64,000 bases of DNA from Monilinia fructicola (taxonomy: Eukaryota; Ascomycota; Leotiomycetes; Helotiales; Sclerotiniaceae), in the NCBI GenBank assembly GCA_008692225.1, contig VICG01000005.1, positions 1,769,001-1,833,000 of the forward strand. The letters are read 5' to 3'. The notes under the pieces are model-generated. The model did no database searches. It was given only the letters and a program-made list of their open reading frames with translations, and was not told the DNA's origin. This document shows, piece by piece, positions 12,615 to 23,906 of the stretch (positions are counted from its first letter, which is position 1; each line of letters begins with the position of its first letter). A program made the translations under genes and the position numbers.

Positions 12615-12650
12615 TTTCGGATTTCCGATTTCCGATTTCCGATTTCGGAT
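12613..12650. repeat. GATTTC(C/G)G heptamer tandem after KRE6 stop
   Basis: About five copies of a 7-base unit directly overlapping and following the stop codon. The outer copies read TTTCGG and the inner ones TTTCCG. It lies in the 3' UTR. Function unknown. Confidence 0.8.
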
Positions 12651-13551
12651 GCCTCGCGCGCATCGCACGCAAATGCACGAAAGGAGATCAATGTCCCTCT
12701 TTGATTCCCCATCCGCGAACCCTCGGCTCGGATCTCGATTTCTCGATAGATGTATCGACATGGTTCCCGCCCCATCGCATCTCTGTTCACATGATTGGGT
12801 ATGCACATGCACGTCATCGCACCTTCAGAGGTGGTGGAGGTTGGGGGTGTTATGTGCGGGGTATATAGATAGATATTGGTGAGAGGGGGGTGCACAGGGG
12901 AAGAGCTAATAGATGGCTGCGTGTATATATGCGAATAAATGAGAGGAGGGTGGATGCTCTGATGCAGTCTCTTAATCGGGGCATATACGAGTTGCTTGTT
13001 TGATTCGTGAGTAAACTTCCCAGATCTTAGCAAAGATATGGCGAATCATCTTTCTAATCCATGTATTTATAAATCAAAGCACATATCCCGTTATGATAAC
13101 TGATTTAATATCATTCATGCATTCATTTATTTTATTCCCAAGAACACGAGACTAAACTAGACCATCTAGGTACTTGATCAGCTGTATTTCTCCACTACCC
13201 AGCATCTCCAAGATTGTACCCGTGAAGCATACTTTATCTCGCCTCACATCATATCTCTAATTATGTGTGGCAATTGTGACCATCGCAAATGCACCATTTT
13301 TCTTTCATTCCTTTTTATCATATCATTTGCTTCGTACCTCGTGTCAACATCGACAACCAAGCCCACAACATCTCAAACCCAACCGCTCCCATGAAACGCT
13401 TTGCGCAACAATTAACGTCATCAGGATATGAATGTATATCATCGCTCCCAGCAAAGAAAGCTCAGGAAATTTAAACTCCGTAAAGTGAAAAAGAAGAAAG
13501 CAAGAAACACCACCCAGCCTATCAAATCACCCTAGACCATTCGAAGAAAAT
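12651..13551. other. Intergenic between convergent KRE6 and LEU1
   Basis: About 900 bases of convergent 3' flank. No gene seen. AT-rich stretches near 13050-13140 could hold polyadenylation signals for either gene. Confidence 0.6.
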
Positions 13552-16041
13552 TTACCAGTCAAGAGGCTCCTTGATTTCCTCACCACGATTGGTCTTGGGT
13601 ACTGGCGCAGGCTTAATGGCCAATTTACCATTCTTGCCTCGCTTCAAGTAGCCCCTCCCATCTAACCATGGGTATCCTTTGTCATCTTCTTCTCAAAAGC
13701 AGAGATCTTGTCTTCCATTTGAAGAGTCAATCCGATATCGTCAAGTCCGTTGACCAAACAATGCTTTCTGAATTCCTCAACCTCGAAACTGCAAATCTTC
13801 TTTCCTGATTCGTCGTTGATGACTTGGTTTGGAAGATCAATTTCGATTTCCTTGCCGGCGTAGGCCTCTGCTGCAATGGCGTCGAGATCGGCTTGATTGG
13901 TGATTGGGATGGGAAGCATACCGTTCTTGAAAGTGTTGTTAAAGAAGATATCGGCGAAAGATGGGGCGATGATGCACTTGATTCCGAAATCAAGAAGAGC
14001 CCATGGAGCGTGTTCACGGGAACTTCCACATCCGAAATTAGGACCGGTAACAACAAGGACTTTGGCTTTTCGGTATGGCTCTTGATTAAGAACGAATTCA
14101 GGCTTCTCAGATCCATCTTCGTTGAACCTGAGAGCATAGAAAAGAGCAGATCCAAGACCAGTTCGCTTGATGGTCTTCAAGAATTGCTTAGGAATAATGG
14201 CGTCAGTGTCGGCATTAGCTCGGTCTAATGGTGCAGCAATTCCCTTGTACACTTGGAATTTTGGGAGACCAGCGCTCGAGTGAGCGACAGTTCTGTTGGC
14301 GAGTGGGGAGCTATCTTCAGGTTGGTCGCCAATAATCTCTTTCTCTTCATCATCAGTCTCAACACGTTCATCAACATGTGCCTTTCCTTGGTAGCTAGTG
14401 GGGGGTGCCTTCTTGGATGCGGAACTGCTTTCACCGGCAAACTTTCTCACATCGGTGAGCTTACCAACAATAGCGGAAGCTGCAGCAGAGGCTGGTGATA
14501 CCAAATGAGTACGACTTCCAGCTCCTTGACGACCTTCGAAGTTTCTATTGCTGGTACTGGCGCATCGTTCTTTTGGTGCCAAAATATCGGGGTTCATGCC
14601 GAGGCACATACTGCAACCAGCTTCTCTCCATTCAAAACCAGCATCAGTGAAAATCTTATCAAGACCTTCATCTTCTGCCGTACTCTTGACGAGACCAGAA
14701 CCTGGAACGACCATTGCTCTCTTGATATTGGCAGCAATCTTCTTGCCCTTGACAATACTAGCTGCGGCTCGGAGATCCTCAATTCTTGCGTTTGTGCAGG
14801 AACCAATGAAAACCTTGTCCAAAACAATCTCCTCCATTGGAGTTCCAGCAGTAAGTCCCATGTATTCCAACATCTTATAGGCGTTCTCCTTCTTTCCCTT
14901 GTCGGTATAAGACTCTGGATCTGGTACGGAACCAGTAATAGGAACGACATCTTCAGGGCTGGTACCCCAAGTGACTGATGGGGCAACGTCCTTTGCGTCG
15001 ATGAAGACATCAATATCGTACTGGGCGTTTTCATCGGATTGTAAACTCTTCCAGTGCGTGATAGCTCTGTCCCATTCCTCGGAGCCATACTTTGGTGCAA
15101 GTGGTCTATCCTTGAGATACTCAAATGTGATCTCATCTGGTGCAATCATACCAGCTCTGGCACCACCCTCGATAGACATGTTACAAATCGACATTCTACC
15201 TTCCATACTCAAGCTTCGAATGACCGAACCGCAAAACTCAATGACGGCCCCGGTACCACCGGCTGTACCGATTCTACCAATTGCATGTAAGACGACATCC
15301 TTTGCGGTGACACCTGGTGCAAGTTCGCCGTCTATCTGAATTCTCATATTCTTGCTTCGTTTCGTGATCAAGGTCTGTGTCGCCAGTACATGCTCAACTT
15401 CACTCGTACCAATTCCGAACGCCAAAGATCCAAAAGCACCATGTGTAGAAGTGTGACTGTCACCACAAACAACGGTGGTACCCGGAAGAGTGAAACCCTG
15501 CTCAGGACCAATGATATGCACGATACCTTGACGCTTATCACCAAGACCAAAGTATGTGATACCAAAATTCTTGACGTTATCTTCGAGAGTCATGCACTGA
15601 AGTCTAGAATCTTCTTCTTCTTCGACGAAAGTTTCGATATTCTTGAGGGATTTTCGGGAGCTGGTTGGAACATTCTAGGAAAGGCGTTAGTCACATTTCT
15701 CTTGAATCTGATGAACCAAAACGTACATGATCGGTGGTTGCAAGAGTACAATCTGGTCTTCGAACTTTTCTGCCCGCATTCTTCAAACCCTCGAAGGCTT
15801 GCTATAAAGATTGATTAGAAATTTGTATCAATAATGAAGGTCCAGAGATACATACTGGTGAAGTAACTTCATGTACTAAATGCCTGTCTATCGTTCAAGG
15901 TCAGTGATGCTTCTCTCCAAGTATTTTTGAACATCACGTACCGATATAAAGTAAGATGGTGCCATCCAATCTCTCATCTACGATATGTTCCTGAAGAACT
16001 TTATCGTAGAGAGTTTGAGGTCTACCTTCAGCAGTAGGCAT
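13552..16041 (-). CDS. LEU1: 3-isopropylmalate dehydratase (isopropylmalate isomerase), with C-terminal frameshift
   Basis: Exons on the minus strand: 16041-15942, 15887-15856, 15801-15727 and 15674-13552. Splicing gives the family N-terminus ([16 protein letters not shown]...[17 protein letters not shown]). The large-subunit (LeuC-like) half carries the Fe-S ligands in GSCTNAR and [11 protein letters not shown]. An acidic linker leads to the LeuD-like swivel domain with '[19 protein letters not shown]'. The enzyme interconverts 2- and 3-isopropylmalate in leucine synthesis in the cytosol. The main frame stops at 13662 after MTKDTHG. One base further on, the frame continues with W-L-D-G-R-G-Y and ends [12 protein letters not shown] at 13552, the usual fungal C-terminus. 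CCC at 13670-13672 (minus sense) therefore lacks one C. With that base counted, about 776 residues. A CCG-N4-CGG site lies upstream. Confidence 0.95.
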
Positions 16042-16310
16042 ATTGAAATTGAAGATGTTTCCGTATATCTTCTTTCCAATATGCGTATCTCTTGGTTGAT
16101 CGTGCTGTAGATCTCACTGTCGACGTCCAAAAGGTATGATCCTCGAAATCCAACGACTGAAGAAACTTCCAAATAGAAAAGAAACGAAAAGAAAAAAGAA
16201 GCTCCAAACAGATGAGCGATGTACAAAGATGGGAGAATGAAGTCTGTACCTTTCGAAGGCGTGCGGGGATGGAATTATTTTTATGATGCTCGATTCAAAG
16301 ACAAATTGAG

Positions 16311-16320
16311 CCGATATCGG
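16311..16320. promoter_or_regulatory. Putative Leu3-type site, CCGATATCGG
   Basis: A perfect 10-base palindrome CCG-N4-CGG, 270 bases upstream of the LEU1 start codon. Leu3-family Zn2Cys6 regulators of branched-chain amino-acid genes bind inverted CCG triplets spaced by four bases. That it acts here is inference from position and pattern. Confidence 0.45.
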
Positions 16321-16739
16321 GGAAAGCATCAATACGACCTCCGACATTGCAGATCTGCAACCAATGAGAATGAATGTATTACCTTTTTTTATCTACTCGA
16401 GGATGATTGATTTGATTCAAGCTGGGATTGGCACCTTTTTGCTTTCTTTCATTGCAATATAATTAGACGGGTAGTTGTAATAGTTGTCGTAATTTGAAAT
16501 CATTGATTATCATGCAAATGCAAAGAAAGATATATAAACAAATAAACAATGGATATACTAGGAGAAGCGAATAGCGAATATAGTAATAATCATTTACTAT
16601 GTAGGTAGCGTGCTGCATTAGATCAAAAGCAGGAACAAGTATGAGAGCTTTACTCGCATTTGATCAATTTGACCAATGATAGTGAAGATATTATTGAGTA
16701 TTATTGACTAATGTGGTGAAGATGGTTATAATGATATAT

Positions 16740-17321
16740 ATTTATATTTGTGTTTGTATTTATATTTATATTGATATTTATATTGATATTTATATTTATA
16801 TTTATATTTATTATATATTTATATTTATATATTTTTATTTATATTTATATTTATATTTATATTTATATTTATATTTATATTTCATATTTATATTCATATT
16901 TATATTCATATTCATATTCATATTCATATTCATATTCATATTCATATTCATATTCATATTCATATTTATATTTATATTTATATTTATTTATATTCATATT
17001 TATATTCATATTTATATTCATATTTGTATTCATATTTATATTTATATTTATATTCATATTTATATTTATATTTATATTTATATTTATATTTATATTTATA
17101 TTTATATTTATATTTATATTTATATTTATATTTATATTTATATTTATATTTATATTATTTATATTTATATTTATTTATATTTATATTTATATTTATATTT
17201 ATATTATATTTATATTTATATTTATATTTATATTATATTTATATTCATATTTATATTTATTTATATTATTCATATTTATATTTATATTTATTTATATTCA
17301 TATTATATTTATATTATTTTA

Positions 17322-17330
<9 letters not shown>
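16740..17330. repeat. TATATT hexanucleotide microsatellite block
   Basis: About 590 bases of near-perfect TATATT/TATTCA hexamers with interspersed TTTATA phase slips. Very long open frames of I/Y/F/L arise in several frames only because the repeat lacks stops; they are not genes. It lies upstream of LEU1 on its promoter side. Confidence 0.95.

Positions 17331-17418
<88 letters not shown>
17327..17418. repeat. (ATT)n trinucleotide microsatellite
   Basis: About thirty uninterrupted ATT/TAT units directly adjoining the hexanucleotide block. Confidence 0.95.
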
Positions 17419-17419
<1 letters not shown>

Positions 17420-17520
17420 CTTAGAATAATTATAATTATCTCCGGTGTTAATTACCTGGGTATGAATCTATCTACTCTAATAACAAAAGGGTCATCTCAA
17501 TATTGAATTATTATTGTCAC

Positions 17521-17572
17521 TCATCATCATCATCTTCATCCTCGTCGTCGTCGTCGTCATCGTCGTCGTCGA
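17521..17572. repeat. (CAT)n/(CGT)n trinucleotide tract
   Basis: A CAT run changing to a CGT run, suggesting CpG/TpG interconversion or unit drift within one array. Confidence 0.85.
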
Positions 17573-19664
17573 TATGACCAATTCTATACCTTTATTACCT
17601 ACCTACCTCTCCAGGGCTACTACTATAACCTTCTATCCAATCACCATATAAGATTAATTTTAATTTATTCAACTCCCATAACTCAATAGAAATACAAAGC
17701 GTGACCCCGGGAGCTTCATCTTCGTTATCATTATCATTACAGTATCATCGGATGAATTGATGAATGAATGAATGACCTTTGACCAATATCGACAATGTGT
17801 TATCCCAAATCTCCGGTTGGTTATTATTCTATTGTGTCATGTTCATACAACGATATCATGATATATCAAAGGAGAGTGACGTGTAGATAGATAGATATCA
17901 AATATATTGATTTTAATATCTAACCTTGGAATCCGGAATAATATTATCTACTAGGTATTCTTTCATTCATTCAATCAGTCAGTCATTCATTCATCCATCC
18001 ATCCCAATCAATCATGTTATCATTAAATCCAACTCTACCTACTCGAGTAGCATTGCTACCTACGGGAACTCCCCTCAGTAGCCGATACCGTCCATTTTCC
18101 CCCCTTCCCCTCATTTTCCAGGGTTCATCCAGGGGATCCACTTCATCAACAATATCAACAACATCCATCCATCCATCCACTTCACCCCTTTCATCCACCA
18201 CCTCACCAACAACCCCAACCCCAACCTCAACCTCTTTCCGTCTCTCAAACCCACAAACCCTCAAACCATCACCCCTCAAAACCATCACCCATCAAACCAT
18301 CACCCCTCCAATCCCTCCCCAATACCACCCCCAAGCCGCACCTCCCAAAAACATTCAATACCACCCCTCCCCAGCTGCAGACCACCAACTCTGCGACATC
18401 GCACCACCACCATTCCCTCCAACTCCAACCTGCAACCTGCAACCTGCAACCTGCAACCTGCAACCTGCAACCTGCAACCCACCAACTTCAAACTTTCGCA
18501 AATTTCGTATTTTCATCCGATCCTCGGAGCTTTGCCCTCCTTCTTCCCTCCCCACACCTACCTAGTAGATAGACACCTACCTCCCTATCGATAGCTGCCA
18601 CCTACCTAGTACTGCATCTTCAACCCATCCCAATAACAGGTACGTATATGCAACGAGCCGAACGTTGCAACTACCTCGTACATGACACTACGGATACGTC
18701 ACCCCTCCTTTCCCCAGCGCAAGATCCCCCTCCATCTCTCGTACAACCCAAAATACCATCCCATCCTATCCCATCCCATCCCATCCTACAACACACAACA
18801 CCTCACAACCCAACCACCCGTCACGTCAAACCACCCGTCAAACCAGCACCTACCTACACAACATCCCTCCCTCCCCCCTCCACCTACCCGGCCACGCCAC
18901 AATCCCAAGGGATCAAAAAGTAAGCCAGCACGTCCCCACGATATTCATCGCCACCATTCACGCGGTGTTATAGAGCAAGCATATCGCATCACATCGCATC
19001 GCATCACATCACATCACACAAGCTAGATTCAAATCTGATTTCCCCCCACTCAACCCCAATCTAACGCGCCCTGATAAACAATAAACATAACAAGCGTGAA
19101 TCCAAATCCCCCCCCCCTCACATCCTCCTACCCCGCCACATCCATCGAAACCTCACTGTAGTCAGAACCGAGCATAGAGAAGCACCATGCCATATTGCAC
19201 CATATCACACCACCCCAAGCAGAGTAAAGTAAAGACCTCCACATATCTACGCCCCAGCATCAAACTGCCACATTCTGCACTCTGCATTTTGCATCCCGCG
19301 TTCCTCGTCGCCTGCTCCTCATAAATTTGCCATGCTACACACGATGATGATGATGATGATGATGAGACACAAGTGATACTATAGCTCCCGCTCCCCCTTT
19401 GATATCGGGTGTACATGTAGAGTATAATATCGCACGTATTCCTCAACTGCGCGTACATGGCGAAACGTATCTAGCAAAGGTGATCAGGAGAGACGTGCTC
19501 TCAAACGACTCAGGCAATGAGAAAACATGACGTGTGAAGTCCAAAAGATCTTTCGTTCCGTTCCGTTCCGTTCCTCGTTCCTCACTCCTCGCTCCCAATG
19601 CCCAATACCAAAGCAGACCAAACAAGACCAAACCAAACCAAAGCATATAATACCAACGCCTCAT
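17573..19664. other. Intergenic, pyrimidine-rich, with 7 x CTGCAAC
   Basis: No gene is supported. A 183-codon open frame at 18014-18565 starts at an ATG but is Ser/Thr/Pro low complexity. It contains seven CTGCAAC heptamers (18430-18478) and shows no homology I recognise. The region is C-rich on the plus strand with CCATCC and ACAATC-like repeats. It ends at the PMS1 stop codon at 19665. Confidence 0.55.
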
Positions 19665-21757
19665 CTACTCCCCACCTCTTTTCCCCCTCACAAATCCACC
19701 CCAATCCGTCCTCCCCCCTCCTCCACCCCCCGAATCCCCCCTCCAAGCCCCGCCCGCGCCCTGCCCATCCCACAGCCCCAACCCGCAAAGGTGCCTCATG
19801 GTCGGTCTTCCGTGCGGACAATTCCACGGCTGCTCGATCTCGCCCATGTGCCTCACGACCCTTTCCATCTGGGTGCGCGTCAACGTCTTCCCAATCATGA
19901 TGCTACTCCGACACGCGCGCATGGCGAACATCTTCCTGACCTTGCTCGGTCGGAGCATGCCTGCTCTCCCTCCACCGTCGGCCAAGAGCGCGATCAATTC
20001 TTCCAGATCGTTGAGGAGAAGGTTGTCTCCCGCGAGACCGGCAGCGACACGAGCTGGCATCTCCCTCCGACGTCTTGGGAGGAGGGGTCGATGGTGAGGA
20101 TGAATCCGTTCTGTTCGAGGATATCGAGGTTCTCGGCTACGATTTCCTCTTCGAGTGCAGTTAGCGAGAGGGTTTTGGGGTGGACTAATCGCTGCGATTG
20201 CACTATCGTCGTAGCTTGTAGACGTTCAAAATTGTACTTCTCATCTGATGAATGTTGATCGATGATGAAGACGTTATCTGCTGTTTGTATTCCACCATTC
20301 TCCGTCGGTTCAGGGGCTTTAGATGCGAGAATGAAGCCGAGGTTGAATTGGCCAATGATTTTCATCTTGGCGAAATCGCTCTTGGAGATTGTGAGGGAGA
20401 GTCGCTCTTCTGCGCCATCGGAGTCTAAAGCTTCATCCTGAGAATTAGAGGTAGTTTGGTTTGCATATAGAGAAAGTGCATCATTAAGAGACTGAAATTG
20501 TTGATTGATATCGATGAGAGTAGTAGTATCCATAGTCTGTGTTAGGTTGAATGTGGATTCCTTCCTTCTTGCTCCACCTCTGAGCAGTGTTTTTGCACGA
20601 GAATTGTTCTCCTGAGATGGCATCGCAGCCTTTCTTTCAGCCTCTTCGATCATTTCTTGAAACTTTCGCTTCTTCCTGAGCCTTCTTCACTTTCTCATCA
20701 ATATACTCGCCGTCATCTTCATCCCCATCTTCATCACCATCTTCATCATCACCAGCAGAAACGTCTGGTGATACAGGGGCTTCATCTACTGCAGATGTTA
20801 TTGGTGAATTATCTTCGCCTCCTACATTTCGAAAATTACTCAATAACGAGGTGGAATCAGAACCGTCCGGAAATTCATGGTTAATTGTTTCTAAAGTAGA
20901 TTCTGGCTCTTGCTTGCCTAACATGTCGGTATCCTGAAGGTCCTCTCCCGAATCATCGCTGGCTTCTGAGGCCTGAGTGCCGGGTGCGCCAAAAAGTCGA
21001 CCAAGTCGGCTTCCAAAAGAAGGCATATTTGTATCCCGATGCAGTCCTCCGCTTTTACGTAAGTTTGCAGGCGTTCTATCGACCTTCAATCTCTTGAAGG
21101 CAGGCGTTCCAAGAGAACTAGTCACAGTATGATCACCAATTGTAATTGTAGCAATTTCCTGCTTCGAACGTTCTGGTCTAGTACTGCCAAGCGAGCTAAG
21201 TACTCCTGGAGTTGACATTGGAGATGGCGATAAAAGTTGGGGAATGGGCTGTTCTGACTGAGATGGGCTAGGCGGGTCTTCTGGATCTTCTAATGCTTTG
21301 GATCCTTCCCTGGATACGCTAAATTCAGCCATACGGTCGTTGAAGTCTGCAACATGCTGAGGGGGCCGATATATCGAGGCAGATTTGATAACCTTGGGTT
21401 GTTGCCACAGAGCTTTCAGGGCTTACAAGGTCATCTTCAACCTGTGCAGCCTCCCAACCAAATTTAGAGATCAGTCTTTGCTTCTCTTTCGACAAACCTT
21501 GACGAACAGCAGCTTGTACAGCGTTGGGATGTGCAGGCCCTTGATCGTCCCGATCCTCGGATTTACGACGGGCCCAATTCGAAATTAAGCTAATAGCTTC
21601 ACCACCTCGTACAATCGTATTTCGTGACACGGCAGCACGTTTCAACTTCGAGTTAGACTGCACGCTAGACCTTTCACTATCTGTACTTTGGGCTTTACTA
21701 GATCGTCTTGATTTTAGAACTGCAGCCGAAGCTTCCTCCTCCTCCTCCTCCTTCTCC

Positions 21758-21790
<33 letters not shown>

Positions 21791-23188
21791 CCTCCTCTTT
21801 CCTCCTCCTCTTCCTCCTCCTCCTCATCTTCTCCCTCGGTAGGCTGAGTGGATGCTTGAGAACGTCTCTGTAAAGCTTTAGCTGCATTAGCAGCTTCTTG
21901 ATTAATGGCCAATTGCTTGTACTGTGGCTGTTTCATGGCAGGCAACTGAGAAAAACCGGTATCATATGATCCTGGCCGTCAAAAAGCTCAGCAAGAGAGC
22001 CGTCTTAAGATTCTCCAACATGCGACTCTGATCATGCAGCAAGATGGTACGTTTGTCGGGACTAACATTCACATCATACAGATGAGTGTCCAATTCGATA
22101 TTGGCGAATATGAACGGGGATTGAGTACTTCCCCATCCATTATATGACTTGTACACTTCATTGAAGGCTTTTTGCCACTTGGGGAAGCCCACATGGTCTT
22201 GAGTTTACGAAGAACATTTGCCTATCAGGAGTCTGCCGTCCTTCTCCAGAAGCCGGACGTGAGATATGACCTATAATTCGAATATCCTTCGTGCCACCAT
22301 CATTTTGTGTGCTCCTTTTTTGGCCGGGGCCACCGGTAGGCTCTAATTCGAGACGCAAATCCATCGGGATCAATTGCGCAAGGGTCTTGGCACCAAAAAA
22401 CATTCACTATGTTCTCCCTCGTTCGTTGGGTTCCCTTTTGTAGAAAAAAATCGTCGTCCTTTTTCCTTTACCTGCCTGCTGAGAAACGGTAAAACTTGAC
22501 GCCCGTCTGTATGCAAGCATATTGACCCAACACACCTGCAACCTTGGTCCATTCTCGTTTGATATTTTTCTCAAGCTCTCGCCGTCTCACCGGTAGATTG
22601 TTGAATAAGTTCTCCACAGTCACTGTAGTCCCCTTCTGCGCAGCCACAACAGAGGTCCCTTTCAACTTCCCCGAGATTTCGAATTCGAGCTTCGTCCCCT
22701 TGGGCGCATTTTCTGGCATACATGTGATGACGGAGAAGTTTGAGAGAGCACAGAGTGAAGAAAGCGCTTCACCACGAAAACCAAACGTTTGAAGAGTAGT
22801 AAGGTCGTTATAGGTTGACAACTTCGAGGTATAATGTTTGAGGGCTAGGGTATCATAATTGTGCGGGGAAATCCCATCGCCATTGTCTTGAACCTCAATT
22901 GCTTCGAGTCCTTGGTTTTTGAAACGCACATCTACCTAGCCTTAGCAGATGAAAGCTACATAAGACCCATGGATAGATATAGAGTTATTTCCTTACCAAT
23001 GCTTGTTGCTCCGGCATCCAGACTGTTCTCCACCAATTCTTTCACCACCGAACATAAATCAACTATCACTTGGCCAGACTGGATCTGATGGATCTGTGGA
23101 CATTTCAGATGATTAGCATTATCTAGACCAAATTACATTGCATAGGTTTTCTCACCGTCCGGCCTTCAATAGGCTTTATGGTAGCCAT
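19665..23188 (-). CDS. PMS1: DNA mismatch-repair protein PMS1 (MutL family), multiply frameshifted
   Basis: Exon 1 is 23188-23156 ([11 protein letters not shown]), exon 2 is 23093-22997 and exon 3 starts at 22931; introns 23094-23155 and 22932-22996. The GHKL ATPase motifs are clear: [24 protein letters not shown]. Further on come '[17 protein letters not shown]', a very acidic linker (about 21730-21830), the endonuclease motif ([12 protein letters not shown]) and the C-terminal CPHGRP...HL. MutL-alpha (MLH1-PMS1) nicks the nascent strand in post-replicative repair. The protein is readable only in segments. I count about ten indels: extra T/T/A/T at 22491-22494, 22444-22450, 22422-22423 and 22395-22400; +1 at 22169-22173; -1 near 21995; +2 at 21951-21955; +1 at 21414-21416; +1 at 20660-20662; -1 near 20015. 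Either consensus error or a dead gene. Confidence 0.9.
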
Positions 23189-23496
23189 TGCATTTTTCCT
23201 CAGGTGTTAAACGCGTTTGATGTTGGGAAGACGCGCCTGAAGACACACCAAACTTTAAAGTGGTTCTTTCTCGCGTCACCAACGTCATCAACGAACGGCT
23301 CTTTGATTTAAACTTTATGAATGTTAACGGTAGGTAGTAAGTGTATGAGCTACTGGGTATACCTAGCTAGGTAGGTATTCTACTCGAGTACAATAGAGAA
23401 GCTTCGGAAAGCAAATGCATCTGCTCCGTACAGTGTATTCAAAAGGGAGGAGGATCCAATTGGCTCGCTCGTCCATCCTACTCTTGGAAGCAGATA

Positions 23497-23906
23497 CAGT
23501 AGAACCTGGTTATACCGGACTTGGTTATACCGGAATCCTGGCTTATACCCGGAATTTTTTTTCAATTTCACTTGATTTTATATGGAAGTAACGGAATTTT
23601 TGCCTATAATACGGAATACCGTCATACTTTTTTCGAAATTCCGGTATGAACCAGGGTATTTTTGATATAAATTTATATGGGATTATTAATCAACACGTGA
23701 TAATTTACTGCAAAAAAAGTGATTATATAATCTCATCAAAATTCTAATTTGTATAAATTGTATAAATCTGTATAATACTGTATTAAATTGTATAATATCT
23801 GTATAAATCCTGTATAATTTTTTATGCATACCTATTATACCGGAAACCTGGTTATACCGGATCTAATTGGCTGAAATTCTTTGTCCGGTATAACCAGGTT
23901 CTACTG
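23497..23906. mobile_element. pogo/Tc1-mariner-like MITE
   Basis: A 410-bp element with perfect 24-bp terminal inverted repeats (23497-23520 and 23883-23906, beginning CAGTAGAACCTGGTTA), flanked on both sides by TA, the target-site duplication of Tc1/mariner/pogo elements. Subterminal copies of GGTTATACCGGA occur at both ends. The interior is AT-rich and has no open frame, so it is non-autonomous. The CAGTAGAACCT start resembles known pogo-type termini (recalled, not searched). It lies about 310 bp upstream of the PMS1 start. Confidence 0.9.

Noticed and set aside
16704..17506. Open frames of 160-241 codons rich in Ile/Tyr/Phe/Leu
   Set aside because: They exist only because the TATATT/ATT repeat lacks stop codons in several frames at once.
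18014..18565. 183-codon frame as a mitochondrial protein gene
   Set aside because: The first 30 residues resemble a presequence, but the rest is Ser/Thr/Pro repeats including seven CTGCAAC heptamers, and no conserved segment follows.
22395..22494. An intron in PMS1 explaining the frame change
   Set aside because: The stretch itself encodes conserved MutL residues ([29 protein letters not shown]) when the extra bases are ignored, so it is exon.
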